Of a stretch of DNA of 24,026 bases, positions 6,282 through 14,718 are shown piece after piece (position 1 is the first letter of the stretch; each line of letters starts with the position of its first letter). The notes under the pieces were generated by a model, which saw only the letters and a program-made list of their open reading frames with translations, searched no databases and was not told the DNA's origin. Source of the DNA: an uncultured Zetaproteobacteria bacterium (GTDB taxonomy: Bacteria; Pseudomonadota; Zetaproteobacteria; Mariprofundales; Mariprofundaceae); assembly GCA_947311795.1 (NCBI GenBank), contig CAMZLX010000198.1, forward strand, positions 1-24,026, read 5' to 3'. Position numbers and translations under genes: made by a program.

Positions 6282-7631
6282 TTATGTTTTATTATCTTCC
6301 AAATGTTGGGCTTCATGGAGCAAGTGTTCGGGTATATCTTTTTTGGCTTTGCCTGATAAATCACCCAAGGTTTTGATTTGACTAAGCACACTGCCGCGCC
6401 CTGATTTGATTTGCCCAAAGGCTTTATCATAGGAAGACTGGGCTTGGGTTAAGCGGTTGCCCACATCTTCAAAGGATTTCATGAAGTCGGCGACTTTGTC
6501 ATGCAGTAAACCTGCGCGGTTCATCAGTTTGGCAACATTTTCTGATTGGCGTTCATAGCGCCAAAGTTGTTCAATCAATTTGAGTGTGGCATAGAGGGTG
6601 GATGGTGTGACCACAGCGATGCGCTTATCAAATGCAGCTTCAAAAATGCTTGAATCAGCTTCAATTGCCATCAAATAGGCAGCTTCAATGGGCATAAACA
6701 TCAATACATAATCGGGAGAATGCACGCCTTCCAAATGGTCGTAGCGTTTATTCGCCAGCGTTTGAATATGGGTTTGAATGCTTTTACAATGGGCGCGGAC
6801 ATGTTGCTTTTGTGCTTCTGTATCTTGGGCGGACACAGCGCGTTCATAATCGGTGAGTGATACTTTGGCATCAATAATCACCTGTTTGTCACCTGGCATA
6901 CGGATGATGACATCAGGGCGTTGGCGTTTGCCTTCATCATTGATGAAAGATTGTTCGCGTTCAAACTCATGACCTTCGCGCAAACCACTGCTTTCCAAGA
7001 GTTTTTCTAAAATCATTTCACCCCAATTGCCTTGAGCTTTGCTATCACCTTTAAGAGCTTGGGTAAGATTGAGCGCATCTTGACTCATTTGTAGATTTAG
7101 CTCTTTGAGTTGGGATAAATGTTGAGACAGGGCAGAACGAGCCTCAATATCTTCCTTGTGTACTTGCTCCATGCGTTGCTTAAACTCAGATATATCCTTT
7201 TGCATGGGTTTAATAATATCATCCAGTGTTGCTTTGTTGTGCTCAGTCATTTTCGATTGTTTTTCTTCAAAGATTTGATTGGCAAGCGACTTAAACTCTA
7301 ATGCTAATTTCTCTTTGGCTTCTTCAAGCAAGGCAAGTTTCTCAGTGTTGCTCTGTTGCATCAGTTCATGCGCTGTTTGTAACTTGGTTAGTGAAGTGTT
7401 GAGGTTTTTATTTTCAGCTTGTTGTTGGCACAGCTGTTGCTTCTCTTGTTCAAGCTGTGTGGAAGCATTGCTTAAGTTTTGTGTTAGTTTGATATTGGTT
7501 TTGGCAATATTGTCACTATCAGACAACTGCTTTTGAAGAGCCTTGTTTTGTCTAGAAAGATGAACAAACCAAGGAAGTATTAACACAAATAAGATGCTAA
7601 GAAGAGATGTAATATAAAACCAAATATCCAA
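6282..7631 (-). CDS. rmuC: RmuC family protein
   Basis: About 449 residues of the RmuC family, linked in E. coli to limiting recombination at inverted repeats; the C-terminal domain has a nuclease-like fold. Residues ~3-25 form an N-terminal membrane anchor (IWFYITSLLSILFVLILPWF), followed by a long coiled coil rich in Gln, Lys and Glu (about 30-190). The RmuC core then begins: GNWGEMILEKLLESSGL, RQRPDVIIRMPGDKQVIIDAKVSL (split here only by length: core DAKVSLTDYERA), SPDYVLMFMPIEAA and VVTPSTLYATLK. Start choice: GGAGG (7644-7640) is 8 bases from the TTG at 7631 but only 2 bases from the TTG at 7637, so I use 7631. A single monocistronic gene, divergent from the fimV-like gene. Confidence 0.92.
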   Translation of the reverse strand: MDIWFYITSLLSILFVLILPWFVHLSRQNKALQKQLSDSDNIAKTNIKLTQNLSNASTQLEQEKQQLCQQQAENKNLNTSLTKLQTAHELMQQSNTEKLALLEEAKEKLALEFKSLANQIFEEKQSKMTEHNKATLDDIIKPMQKDISEFKQRMEQVHKEDIEARSALSQHLSQLKELNLQMSQDALNLTQALKGDSKAQGNWGEMILEKLLESSGLREGHEFEREQSFINDEGKRQRPDVIIRMPGDKQVIIDAKVSLTDYERAVSAQDTEAQKQHVRAHCKSIQTHIQTLANKRYDHLEGVHSPDYVLMFMPIEAAYLMAIEADSSIFEAAFDKRIAVVTPSTLYATLKLIEQLWRYERQSENVAKLMNRAGLLHDKVADFMKSFEDVGNRLTQAQSSYDKAFGQIKSGRGSVLSQIKTLGDLSGKAKKDIPEHLLHEAQHLEDNKT

Positions 7632-7802
7632 GTTCAAACCCTCCGTTCTAATCGGTTAAGGGCATAGAATAGGCAAGTATGCATGGCTTTGCATTAGAAA
7701 CATAAAAGGAGAGAAAAGGTGTTTTTTTTACTATTTCTTAAAAAAAATGGTTAATCTAATATTTTCAATGACTTATGAGACTTTATTGGTAAGCTTTGCC
7801 CC

Positions 7803-9965
7803 ATGTTTCTTCGATTAAGTCTCTTTATTGTCTCCATGCTAGCAAGTTCAATGGCATGGGCGGTTGGCTTTGGTCATGTTGAGACCAAAAGCTATTTGAG
7901 CGAGCCTTTGGATATACGTATCCCTTTAATTTTGAGTGATGAAGAACGAAAGAGTAAACTGCAAATCTCGTTGGCAACACCGCGGGAATATCAAGTTCTC
8001 GAGCAAGATATACCCCATTCCTATGTGTTGTTACATACAGATGTTGTAAAAGAAAGAGGTGTTTTTGTGCTGCAAATTTCTTCTGCACAAGCCTTGGATG
8101 AATCCTTCTTGACGCTTATCTTGAAAGTACAGCAGGGGCGGGGTAATTTTTATAAAAAGGTACAAATCTTTTTGGATCCAGCGTGGCATCAGTCAAGGCA
8201 GGCGATTGATGAAGAAGTTAAAACAAATAAAACTGTAGTAAATAAAGATGAGGTTAAACTTACTGTGCCTGTTCTGAGTACACCGGTTCAAAAGCAAACG
8301 CAGCTGGGATCTCTACCTGCACTCACTTTAGATTGGGCAAGACGCTCAAGTTATGGTCCTGTTCAGTCTGGAGACAACTTAAGTGAAATTGCATATAGAC
8401 TGCGTAAAGATAAACGTTTTTCCAATCATCAAATCATGTTGGTACTTTTCAATGCTAATCCGCAGGCGTTTGAGCGACATGATATCGACAGGCTAAAAAA
8501 AGGTGCTTTTCTTCAAGTCCCAACATCGCAGGAGGTGCGCGCACTTTTAAGTTCTGCAGTTTACCGAGATTTAGAAAAACAATTGTCGCGGCAAAAAAAG
8601 AAGACAACACAAGTAAATACTAAAAATGGTAAATATTTAAAGCAGGAACCTAAGCGGAAGTTTCACAGTAAGGTTTCTTTGGGTATGACAGAAAGTTTAG
8701 GGGTCTCTAACGACGGGCTAGACTCAATTAATGATGCTGTTGTGTTAAGCCGATTGAAAAAATTAGAGCCATTGCATGAGCAAGTGATGTCATCAAGCAT
8801 CCGCATTGATGGTATTAATACCAAAGTGGATAGTCTTGCAGAAGAAGTGCGTATACTTCATCAAAAGGTTGAAGCTTTGGTGAAAGTGCAAACAACAAAA
8901 GGTGCTGTGAGGCAAGAAGGTGAGGGTTATGGATGGTGGTGGTTCATTGTTCTTTTGATGCTTAATATATTGTTATTGCTTTTCTTTTTTTACCGTAGGC
9001 AACGTAAATTGTGGCAGGATAAATTAGAAAAAGCACAGTATAAACATGCTTATGACACAACAGTACGAGAAGATTTGTTGATGGATGATGTTTTATCAAT
9101 TAATGAGGAATCAGATGAAAATTTAATTGATGAACCGCACCACCCTATGGATGAAGATGTGCCGCCCACGGTAGAAGCTGAAAGCGTGCATACGCCATTG
9201 GTTGAGGAAGATTCGGAAGATGAGCAGGTGGACGAGAAAAGTGAGAAAGTCTACGTTGACCATGCTGCACTTTTTGAAGTGGCGATTCAAAAAGAAGACT
9301 GGAAAGAAGCGGAGAAGCATTATTTGAGCATACCAGATAATGTAAAAAGGCAACCAAGAATGCAAGCTGCATATATTCAAATGCTCCACCTTGAAAAGCG
9401 TGTTGTAGATAGAAACAACACACTTTTAGATTTATTTAAAACGTATGATAAAATAAAATGGAATCGTTTTTGTTCATTATTTGATGATAAAGCTTGGCAA
9501 CAATTGCAGGATGAGCGTGTAATCAGTTTTACTGGAGATGTGATAGAGGAAGGAGTTCAACGTTCTAATCTTGCAGCGGAAGAAATGGAAAGCCTTTTGG
9601 CTATTTCAGATTTGGATGTGTTAAATACTACGGAGCAAGGTGCTAACGATGAGTCATTTAGCAGCTTGTATGATACAGATGATATGATGGATAAAACGGT
9701 GGTGATGAATGCAAAAGATTTGATGAGGTGGGGTGAGGAACAAGCTAATAGTGATGAAGAACCTCATTATATGGACACTGCTGATGTTGGGAAGTGGGGT
9801 AAGGTTGAAGCGACAGCAGAAGATGATATGATGCTGGAAGTCGATTTTGATATTGATGATGAATTTATAGAAAAAGAACCTGAAGAAGAAACCATATTTA
9901 CTGCGATTGATGTCGAGTTTACGGGTGAAATTGAACCCTTGGACGAAAAGAACAAACGTGACTAA
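7803..9965 (+). CDS. FimV-like LysM-containing inner-membrane protein
   Basis: A 720-residue protein of FimV/HubP type, a polar or septal peptidoglycan-binding organiser linked to type IV pili and motility. Visible parts: signal peptide (residues 1-20, cleavage after SSMAWA), FimV N-terminal domain with GHVETKSYLSEPLDIRIPL (24-42), LysM module (about 184-240, GPVQSGDNLSEIAYRL ... FLQVP), a short coiled coil (about 315-365), one membrane segment (377-398, GWWWFIVLLMLNILLLLFFF) and a cytoplasmic part. The cytoplasmic part is highly acidic, with one helical TPR-like block around 490-570 (ALFEVAIQKEDWKEAEKHY). I do not see the conserved FimV C-terminal TPR motif at the end; the protein finishes in an Asp/Glu-rich tail. 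The ATG lacks a strong Shine-Dalgarno site. It converges on acpS with a 4-base overlap. Confidence 0.82.
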   Translation: MFLRLSLFIVSMLASSMAWAVGFGHVETKSYLSEPLDIRIPLILSDEERKSKLQISLATPREYQVLEQDIPHSYVLLHTDVVKERGVFVLQISSAQALDESFLTLILKVQQGRGNFYKKVQIFLDPAWHQSRQAIDEEVKTNKTVVNKDEVKLTVPVLSTPVQKQTQLGSLPALTLDWARRSSYGPVQSGDNLSEIAYRLRKDKRFSNHQIMLVLFNANPQAFERHDIDRLKKGAFLQVPTSQEVRALLSSAVYRDLEKQLSRQKKKTTQVNTKNGKYLKQEPKRKFHSKVSLGMTESLGVSNDGLDSINDAVVLSRLKKLEPLHEQVMSSSIRIDGINTKVDSLAEEVRILHQKVEALVKVQTTKGAVRQEGEGYGWWWFIVLLMLNILLLLFFFYRRQRKLWQDKLEKAQYKHAYDTTVREDLLMDDVLSINEESDENLIDEPHHPMDEDVPPTVEAESVHTPLVEEDSEDEQVDEKSEKVYVDHAALFEVAIQKEDWKEAEKHYLSIPDNVKRQPRMQAAYIQMLHLEKRVVDRNNTLLDLFKTYDKIKWNRFCSLFDDKAWQQLQDERVISFTGDVIEEGVQRSNLAAEEMESLLAISDLDVLNTTEQGANDESFSSLYDTDDMMDKTVVMNAKDLMRWGEEQANSDEEPHYMDTADVGKWGKVEATAEDDMMLEVDFDIDDEFIEKEPEEETIFTAIDVEFTGEIEPLDEKNKRD

Positions 9966-10342
9966 AGATTTGTTTCGGCAATAACAAATGCCATGGCTGC
10001 ACCTGCATCATCGGTTAGTGAAGTATGTATCTGTGTAATACCAAGTTTATCAGCTGTTATTTTTGCTTTACCATGTAATTTAATTTCTGGTTTGCCGCTG
10101 CTCAAATAAAACACTTCAATATCTTTCATACCAAACCCAATAAACCCAGTACCTAAGGCTTTGGATGTTGCTTCTTTGGCAGCAAAAAACATAGCGAGGC
10201 GGCGGAAAGTGCCGCGCTGCTGTGCCAGTTTATATTCTGCATCAGTGAATACGCGCTGAATAAAGCGCATATCAAAGCGGCTGATAGACTGTTCAATGCG
10301 TTTGATTTGCACAATATCTGTGCCAATACCAAAAATACTCAT
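9962..10342 (-). CDS. acpS: Holo-[acyl-carrier-protein] synthase
   Basis: AcpS moves the 4'-phosphopantetheine group from CoA to the serine of apo-ACP, activating it for fatty-acid synthesis. The 126-residue length is normal. The N-terminal GIGTDIVQIKRIE carries the Mg-binding Asp9, and FFAAKEATSKALGTG carries Glu57 of the second conserved motif; FRRLAMFFAAKEA and the C-terminal SLTDDAGAAMAFVI also fit. In many proteobacteria acpS follows pdxJ; here it stands alone, tail-to-tail with the fimV-like gene (4-base overlap). The ATG at 10342 gives the family's usual N-terminus. Confidence 0.96.
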   Translation of the reverse strand: MSIFGIGTDIVQIKRIEQSISRFDMRFIQRVFTDAEYKLAQQRGTFRRLAMFFAAKEATSKALGTGFIGFGMKDIEVFYLSSGKPEIKLHGKAKITADKLGITQIHTSLTDDAGAAMAFVIAETNL

Positions 10343-10448
10343 GGCAAAAGCTTAATCGACATCTGTGATGAAAGAAATAAGAAACCTTTGAACAGTATGG
10401 ACGAAAATAAAATGTGGGCTTACAGTTCCTTTTTCATCGGGAGGTGAG

Positions 10449-11675
10449 ATGATGGCAGAGCAGTATGACATCGCTATTGTGGGTGCTGGCGTGATTGGTA
10501 GCACTTTGGCACTTTCCTTGGCGAAACAAGGTTATCGTATTGCGTTGCTTGATGCATTTACCCCATCTTTTGAATCATCCAATCCTGAGCGGGTGATTGC
10601 GCTTTCGGAGGGCTCTAAGCGTTATCTTGAAAGCCTCGATGTGTGGGATGCTGTGTTAGCCAACGGTGCAGGTTGGATTAAACATATTGCCGTGCGAGAG
10701 CCGAACAATATCGGTGCTGTGGATATGTCGCACCAAGAATTAGACAGTGATTCCTTGGGTTATGTTTTGGAAATTCGCCATGTTGCGCAGCCTCTTCACC
10801 AAGCTTTAGCGCAGTATTCTGAGCAAGTGGATATGATTTTCCCTGCCCAATGTTTATCTATCAACCAAGATGAAGCGGGTGTTTCTATTTGTATCAAAAC
10901 TGAAGCAGGTGAACAAACACTTCAAGCATCATTGCTGATGGGCGCAGATGGCACGAACAGCTTTGTGCGTAAACAAGTGGGCATTCTTACATCAGGTTGG
11001 GACCATAATCGGATTGGTCTTGTGGCATCGGTGAGCTCAGGTTATGGGCATGGTGATACGGCGTATGAATGTTTTAGGGAAGAAGGCCCGCTGGCTTTAT
11101 TGCCTTTGGCGGATGATAGGTTTTCCATTGTATGGTCCGTTGCACCCAAAACAGCCATGGAGCTATTGAAGCTTGATGATGCAGGTTTCTTAAACATGTT
11201 AAAAACTGAAGCAGGTGATGCTATCACACAGCAAGTGGGTGGTTTTAAAGCTGTGGACAACCGCGCCAGCTTTCCTTTAGAGCTTAGAATCGCCAAGCAG
11301 TTTACCAAAGGTAACGTGGTTTTGCTGGGTAATGCGGCGCACACCATTCATCCGATTGCGGGGCAGGGCATGAACTTGGGTTTACGGGATGTGGCGGTGC
11401 TTGCTGATATTCTAAGTCAGCCGTGGGCAAAGGCTGATTTATCTAAATCTTTGATTGGGCAAACGTATGCGGAACGACGCAGACTAGACACCTTGGCTGT
11501 GGCAGGGTTTACAGAAGGCGTGTTGGAAGCTTTTGCTGCACCTGGATCATCATTATCACCCAAGCGATGGTTGCGTGGATTGGGTTTACAGGCTATTGAA
11601 AGGCATTCAGCACTTAAACATTTGTTGTTGAAGCAAGCCGCAGGGATTGGTCAGCTTAAGAGGTTGTCATCATGA
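10449..11675 (+). CDS. UbiH/UbiF/VisC-family FAD-dependent hydroxylase 1
   Basis: A 408-residue flavoprotein monooxygenase of the ubiquinone-biosynthesis hydroxylase family, which adds hydroxyl groups to the octaprenylphenol ring using O2 and NAD(P)H. Visible motifs: the FAD-binding GAGVIGSTLAL near the N-terminus (residues 12-22), the DG motif GADGTNSFVRK (about 165-175), and the second FAD motif GNAAHTIHPIAGQGMNLGLRD (core GNAAH at ~294; most members have GDAAH, so Asp is replaced by Asn). CGGGAGG precedes two adjacent ATGs; the first is 4 bases from it and the second (10452) 7 bases, so the second may be the real start. It overlaps the next gene by ATGA, so both are made from one operon. 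Which ring carbon it hydroxylates (UbiH, UbiF or UbiI role) cannot be told by eye. Confidence 0.88.
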   Translation: MMAEQYDIAIVGAGVIGSTLALSLAKQGYRIALLDAFTPSFESSNPERVIALSEGSKRYLESLDVWDAVLANGAGWIKHIAVREPNNIGAVDMSHQELDSDSLGYVLEIRHVAQPLHQALAQYSEQVDMIFPAQCLSINQDEAGVSICIKTEAGEQTLQASLLMGADGTNSFVRKQVGILTSGWDHNRIGLVASVSSGYGHGDTAYECFREEGPLALLPLADDRFSIVWSVAPKTAMELLKLDDAGFLNMLKTEAGDAITQQVGGFKAVDNRASFPLELRIAKQFTKGNVVLLGNAAHTIHPIAGQGMNLGLRDVAVLADILSQPWAKADLSKSLIGQTYAERRRLDTLAVAGFTEGVLEAFAAPGSSLSPKRWLRGLGLQAIERHSALKHLLLKQAAGIGQLKRLSS

Positions 11676-12892
11676 GCAAACAGCAAGCTTTATCGGGCGA
11701 ATATGTGGACTTGGTGATTGTTGGTGGTGGCATGGTGGGGCTAATGTTGGCTGCGGCATTGCGCAACTCAGGTTTGCATATTGTGGTCATTGAGCGGTCA
11801 GCTTATCAGCCTGTGTTGTCCATGGACTTGGATTGTCGGGTATCTGCCATCGTGCAAGGCAATGTGAATATCTTAAAAAGCGTGGGTGTTTGGCAGTATT
11901 TGCAAGATAACGTGGGTGTGATGGCATCTATGCGCATTTGGGATGGGCAGGAGCAAGGCGGCATTCGCTTTGAAGCTGAAGAAATCGGGCAAGATAAATT
12001 GGGTGTATTGCTTGAAAACCAGCATTTGATTGATGCGCTGCAACATACCATAGACGAAAGCCATGATGTTGAAATGTTATGCCCTGAATCGGTGTTGTCG
12101 GTGGTGTGGAAAAGGCAAGGTGTGCAAGTATCGCTTGAAAGTGGGCGGGTACTGAACACACCGCTGGTTGTGGGCGCAGATGGGGCTAGGTCTTGGTTAC
12201 GTGAGCAAGCCGATATTGATGTGTTCAGCCGTGATTATGGGCAAAAAGGTATTGTTGCTACCGTGAAACCACGCTTTCCGCATCAAAACACAGCATGCCA
12301 ACGCTTTTTGGATACAGGACCTCTCGCCTTATTGCCTATGAAAGGTGATGTATGCTCGATTGTGTGGAGTGCATCCAACGATAGGGCGGATGATTTGTTA
12401 GGTTTATCTGATGAAGATTTTTTAGATGAATTAAACTTGGAAGCGGGCGGTGTGTTTGGTGGTATTGTCGAAGTCGGTAAACGCGCAGGTTTTCCACTTA
12501 AAGCGCAACTTGCACGGCATATTGTGCGCCCACGTTTAGCACTCATTGGCGATGCGGCACATAGCATTCATCCTCTGGCAGGTTTGGGGGTAAACCTCGG
12601 CTTGCGTGATGCCATGGTTTTGGCGCAAGAGATTATGGATGCGCGCAAGTTTGAAGAAGATTGGGGTGATATGGATGTACTCACCCGATATATGAAGCAG
12701 CGTATCCCTGATGTGCTCACAACCATGGCAAGCATGGAGGCTTTGCATCGCTCATTTAAAGTACAATTCCCAGCTTGGATTAAATTGCGCGGTTTGGGTA
12801 TGAAAGCTTTGGGTAATGCAGGCGTGGTTAAACAGTTGCTTATGAAAAACAGTACGGGCATCAATTTGCCTGTGCCGCATACGATTGAATAA
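11672..12892 (+). CDS. UbiH/UbiF/VisC-family FAD-dependent hydroxylase 2
   Basis: A 406-residue paralogue of the preceding gene. Motifs: IVGGGMVGLMLAAAL (FAD-binding, about residues 16-30), VGADGARSWLREQ (about 167), GPLALLPMKGDVCSIVWS in the middle, and GDAAHSIHPLAGLGVNLGLR (from about 293, with the usual Asp). It starts in a 4-base ATGA overlap with hydroxylase 1. Ubiquinone synthesis needs hydroxylation at three ring positions, and bacteria share the task among one to three such enzymes; a tandem pair fits two of these steps. Its stop codon lies 8 bases before the broken 3' end of the tRNA-Arg gene. Confidence 0.88.
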   Translation: MSKQQALSGEYVDLVIVGGGMVGLMLAAALRNSGLHIVVIERSAYQPVLSMDLDCRVSAIVQGNVNILKSVGVWQYLQDNVGVMASMRIWDGQEQGGIRFEAEEIGQDKLGVLLENQHLIDALQHTIDESHDVEMLCPESVLSVVWKRQGVQVSLESGRVLNTPLVVGADGARSWLREQADIDVFSRDYGQKGIVATVKPRFPHQNTACQRFLDTGPLALLPMKGDVCSIVWSASNDRADDLLGLSDEDFLDELNLEAGGVFGGIVEVGKRAGFPLKAQLARHIVRPRLALIGDAAHSIHPLAGLGVNLGLRDAMVLAQEIMDARKFEEDWGDMDVLTRYMKQRIPDVLTTMASMEALHRSFKVQFPAWIKLRGLGMKALGNAGVVKQLLMKNSTGINLPVPHTIE

Positions 12893-12900
12893 GCATAAAC

Positions 12901-12940
12901 GGTGCGCGGTACAGGAGTCGAACCTGTAACCTTCGGCTTT
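12901..12940 (-). pseudogene. 3' half of a disrupted tRNA-Arg gene
   Basis: On the minus strand positions 12937-12901 read as the 3' strand of an anticodon stem (GCCGA), a 5-base variable loop (AGGTT), a perfect T arm (ACAGG-TTCGACT-CCTGT), the acceptor strand ACCGCGC, a discriminator A and CC. No D arm or 5' acceptor strand lies beside it. The missing partner strands GCGCGGT and TCGGC are found at 15136-15105. Joined, the halves give a canonical 76-nt tRNA. Confidence 0.85.
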
Positions 12941-13031
12941 GAAGGGTGATTTGCCATAAGCATGAGCTTTATCCTTTACAGTGTTTTAGCTAACAAATAA
13001 ATATGGGTCTTTCACTAAGGTCTGTAAAATA

Positions 13032-13060
13032 TTGACTATTATAATAATCATATAGATACT
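13032..13060 (+). promoter_or_regulatory. Candidate hipBA promoter and operator region
   Basis: TTGACT (13032-13037) and GATACT (13055-13060) with a 17-base spacer make a plausible sigma-70 promoter about 35 bases before hipB. The region contains the palindrome ATTATAATAAT, and TAATAATCA occurs at 13042-13050 and again at 13073-13081, flanking the likely transcription start. These are candidate HipB binding sites by position only. Confidence 0.5.
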
Positions 13061-13094
13061 ATGTGCCTATTTTAATAATCAAAAGGATAAGCTT

Positions 13095-13427
13095 ATGGCT
13101 AAGACTAGAATTTACTCTGACTACTGCGTTGAAGCGATTGTTTTGCTAGGTAAACAAATCAAATTAGCACGTAAGCAGCGAAAGTGGACGGAATATAATC
13201 TTGCTGAACGGGCTAATATATCCAGAGCTACCCTTCAAAAAATGGAGAAAGGAGATTTGTCCTGTGCAATTGGGCTTGTATTTGAAGTGGCAAACCTTGT
13301 TGGCATTAAGCTGTTTGAAAGTGACCATATGCCACTACGTAAACAAATTGATGATGTGGATCATAGAATTGCAGTGTTGCCTAAATATGTGCGTAAAAAT
13401 AGTCGAGTGTTAGATGATGACTTCTAA
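13095..13427 (+). CDS. hipB: HipB-like antitoxin, XRE-type helix-turn-helix
   Basis: A 110-residue DNA-binding protein directly upstream of hipA and overlapping it by 14 bases. Residues about 17-72 form an XRE/Cro helix-turn-helix domain: LGKQIKLARKQRKW, then NLAERANISRATLQKMEKGD with the recognition helix, then GLVFEVANLVGIKLFE. The C-terminal tail is charged and ends VLDDDF. HipB proteins bind operators upstream of their operon and neutralise HipA in a complex. AGGA stands 8 bases before the ATG. Located inside the element that splits the tRNA-Arg gene. Confidence 0.85.
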   Translation: MAKTRIYSDYCVEAIVLLGKQIKLARKQRKWTEYNLAERANISRATLQKMEKGDLSCAIGLVFEVANLVGIKLFESDHMPLRKQIDDVDHRIAVLPKYVRKNSRVLDDDF

Positions 13428-14664
13428 ATTGAATACTGAAACTTATGTATGGATATGGCTGCCTAATGAGACCGCCCCTGTGGTGGCAGGCAAGTTAGTT
13501 GCTGAAGGAAATCAGGTTTTATTTAATTATGGTAAAAGCTACCTTGAAAGAGACAATAAGATTTCCATTTATGCTAAAGAGCTGCCTCTTCGCTCAGGTA
13601 GTTTGCCTTTATTAGATGGTTTAAATATGCCGAATTGTATCCGTGATGCCTCTCCTGATGCATGGGGGCGACGCGTACTTATGAATAAGAATTTCGGGCG
13701 CAAAGGATTAGGTAAAGATGCGTGTGAAATGAGTGAAATCACATACCTGCTTGAGTCAGGTTCGGATAGAATTGGTGCGCTGGATTTTCAGCGTTCACCA
13801 ACTGAATATATACCGAGGTTTTCTGTCAATGTTTCGCTAGATGAATTATTGGAATCAGCAAGCCGAGTTGAGCAAGGAGTTCCTCTTTCACCAGAACTTG
13901 ATCAAGCCCTACACCATGGAAGCTCTATCGGAGGAGCACGCCCCAAAGCATTAATTGAGTCGAAAGATGTAAAGTATGTTGCTAAATTTTCTTCAAGTGG
14001 TGATGTGTATAATGTGGTGAAAGCTGAGTTTGTAGCTATGCGGTTGGCAAAGCTAGTTGGTCTTGATGTTGCGGATGTGAAGTTAACAAAATCATCGCAT
14101 AAAGACGTATTGCTTATTAAGCGTTTTGACCGTGCTTATCATGCGGATGGTTGGGCGCGAAAGAGTATGGTTTCTGCACTAACACTATTTGAACTTGATG
14201 AACTTATGGCGCGATATGCTAGTTATGAAAAATTAGCAGAAATTATTCGGTATAATTTTAATGATCCTTCTCAAACGCTTACCGAACTTTTTTCTCGGTT
14301 GATCTTTAATATACTTGTCGGCAATACAGATGACCATGCTAGGAATCACGCTGCATTTTGGGATGGTGAAGTTTTATCGCTTACGCCTGCTTATGATATT
14401 TGTCCGCAGGGTCGTTCTGGCAATGAAGCCACTCAAGCGATGTTGATTTCAGGAAATCAACGTATGAGCAAACTTTCTTGTTGTGTTGCGGCGGCGCACC
14501 ACTTTTTACTATCACAAGATGAAGCAAAAGAAATAATTGCAAGGCAACGTGAGATTATTGAAGACAACTGGCTGGCTGTTTGCGAAGAAACGGATTTAAG
14601 TGAGATTGAAAGAGCAAATCTTTGGCGCAGGCAAATTTTGAATCCTTTTGCTTTTGAAGAGTGA
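13414..14664 (+). CDS. hipA: HipA-family serine/threonine kinase toxin
   Basis: A 416-residue HipA-family kinase. E. coli HipA phosphorylates glutamyl-tRNA synthetase and causes persistence; relatives hit other targets, so the substrate here is unknown. Motifs: N-terminal subdomain with DASPDAWGRR (78-87), the Gly-rich SSIGGARPKA (170-179) that in HipA carries the autophosphorylated serine and ATP loop, a catalytic-type Lys in YVAKFSSSG (Lys191), VLLIKRFDR (232-240), the catalytic loop NTDDHARNH (304-312) and the Mg-binding Asp of AYDIC (326-330). All key residues look intact, so the kinase may be active. Two ATGs (13414, 13417) overlap the end of hipB; no separate ribosome-binding site is clear, suggesting coupling. 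Length is slightly below the usual ~440, but N- and C-terminal regions are both present, so it is not the split HipS/HipT form. Confidence 0.9.
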   Translation: MMTSKLNTETYVWIWLPNETAPVVAGKLVAEGNQVLFNYGKSYLERDNKISIYAKELPLRSGSLPLLDGLNMPNCIRDASPDAWGRRVLMNKNFGRKGLGKDACEMSEITYLLESGSDRIGALDFQRSPTEYIPRFSVNVSLDELLESASRVEQGVPLSPELDQALHHGSSIGGARPKALIESKDVKYVAKFSSSGDVYNVVKAEFVAMRLAKLVGLDVADVKLTKSSHKDVLLIKRFDRAYHADGWARKSMVSALTLFELDELMARYASYEKLAEIIRYNFNDPSQTLTELFSRLIFNILVGNTDDHARNHAAFWDGEVLSLTPAYDICPQGRSGNEATQAMLISGNQRMSKLSCCVAAAHHFLLSQDEAKEIIARQREIIEDNWLAVCEETDLSEIERANLWRRQILNPFAFEE

Positions 14665-14718
14665 GGGTATACAAAGGCAACTTGCTGAGTTTTGTTAGCC
14701 CTTACTTAGGCAAAATTT

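Noticed and set aside
12941..12990. A complete tRNA with anticodon TCA at the left end of the element
   Set aside because: The bases CTTCAAA before the 3' half mimic an anticodon loop, but TCACC does not pair with GCCGA, and there is no D arm or 5' acceptor strand.
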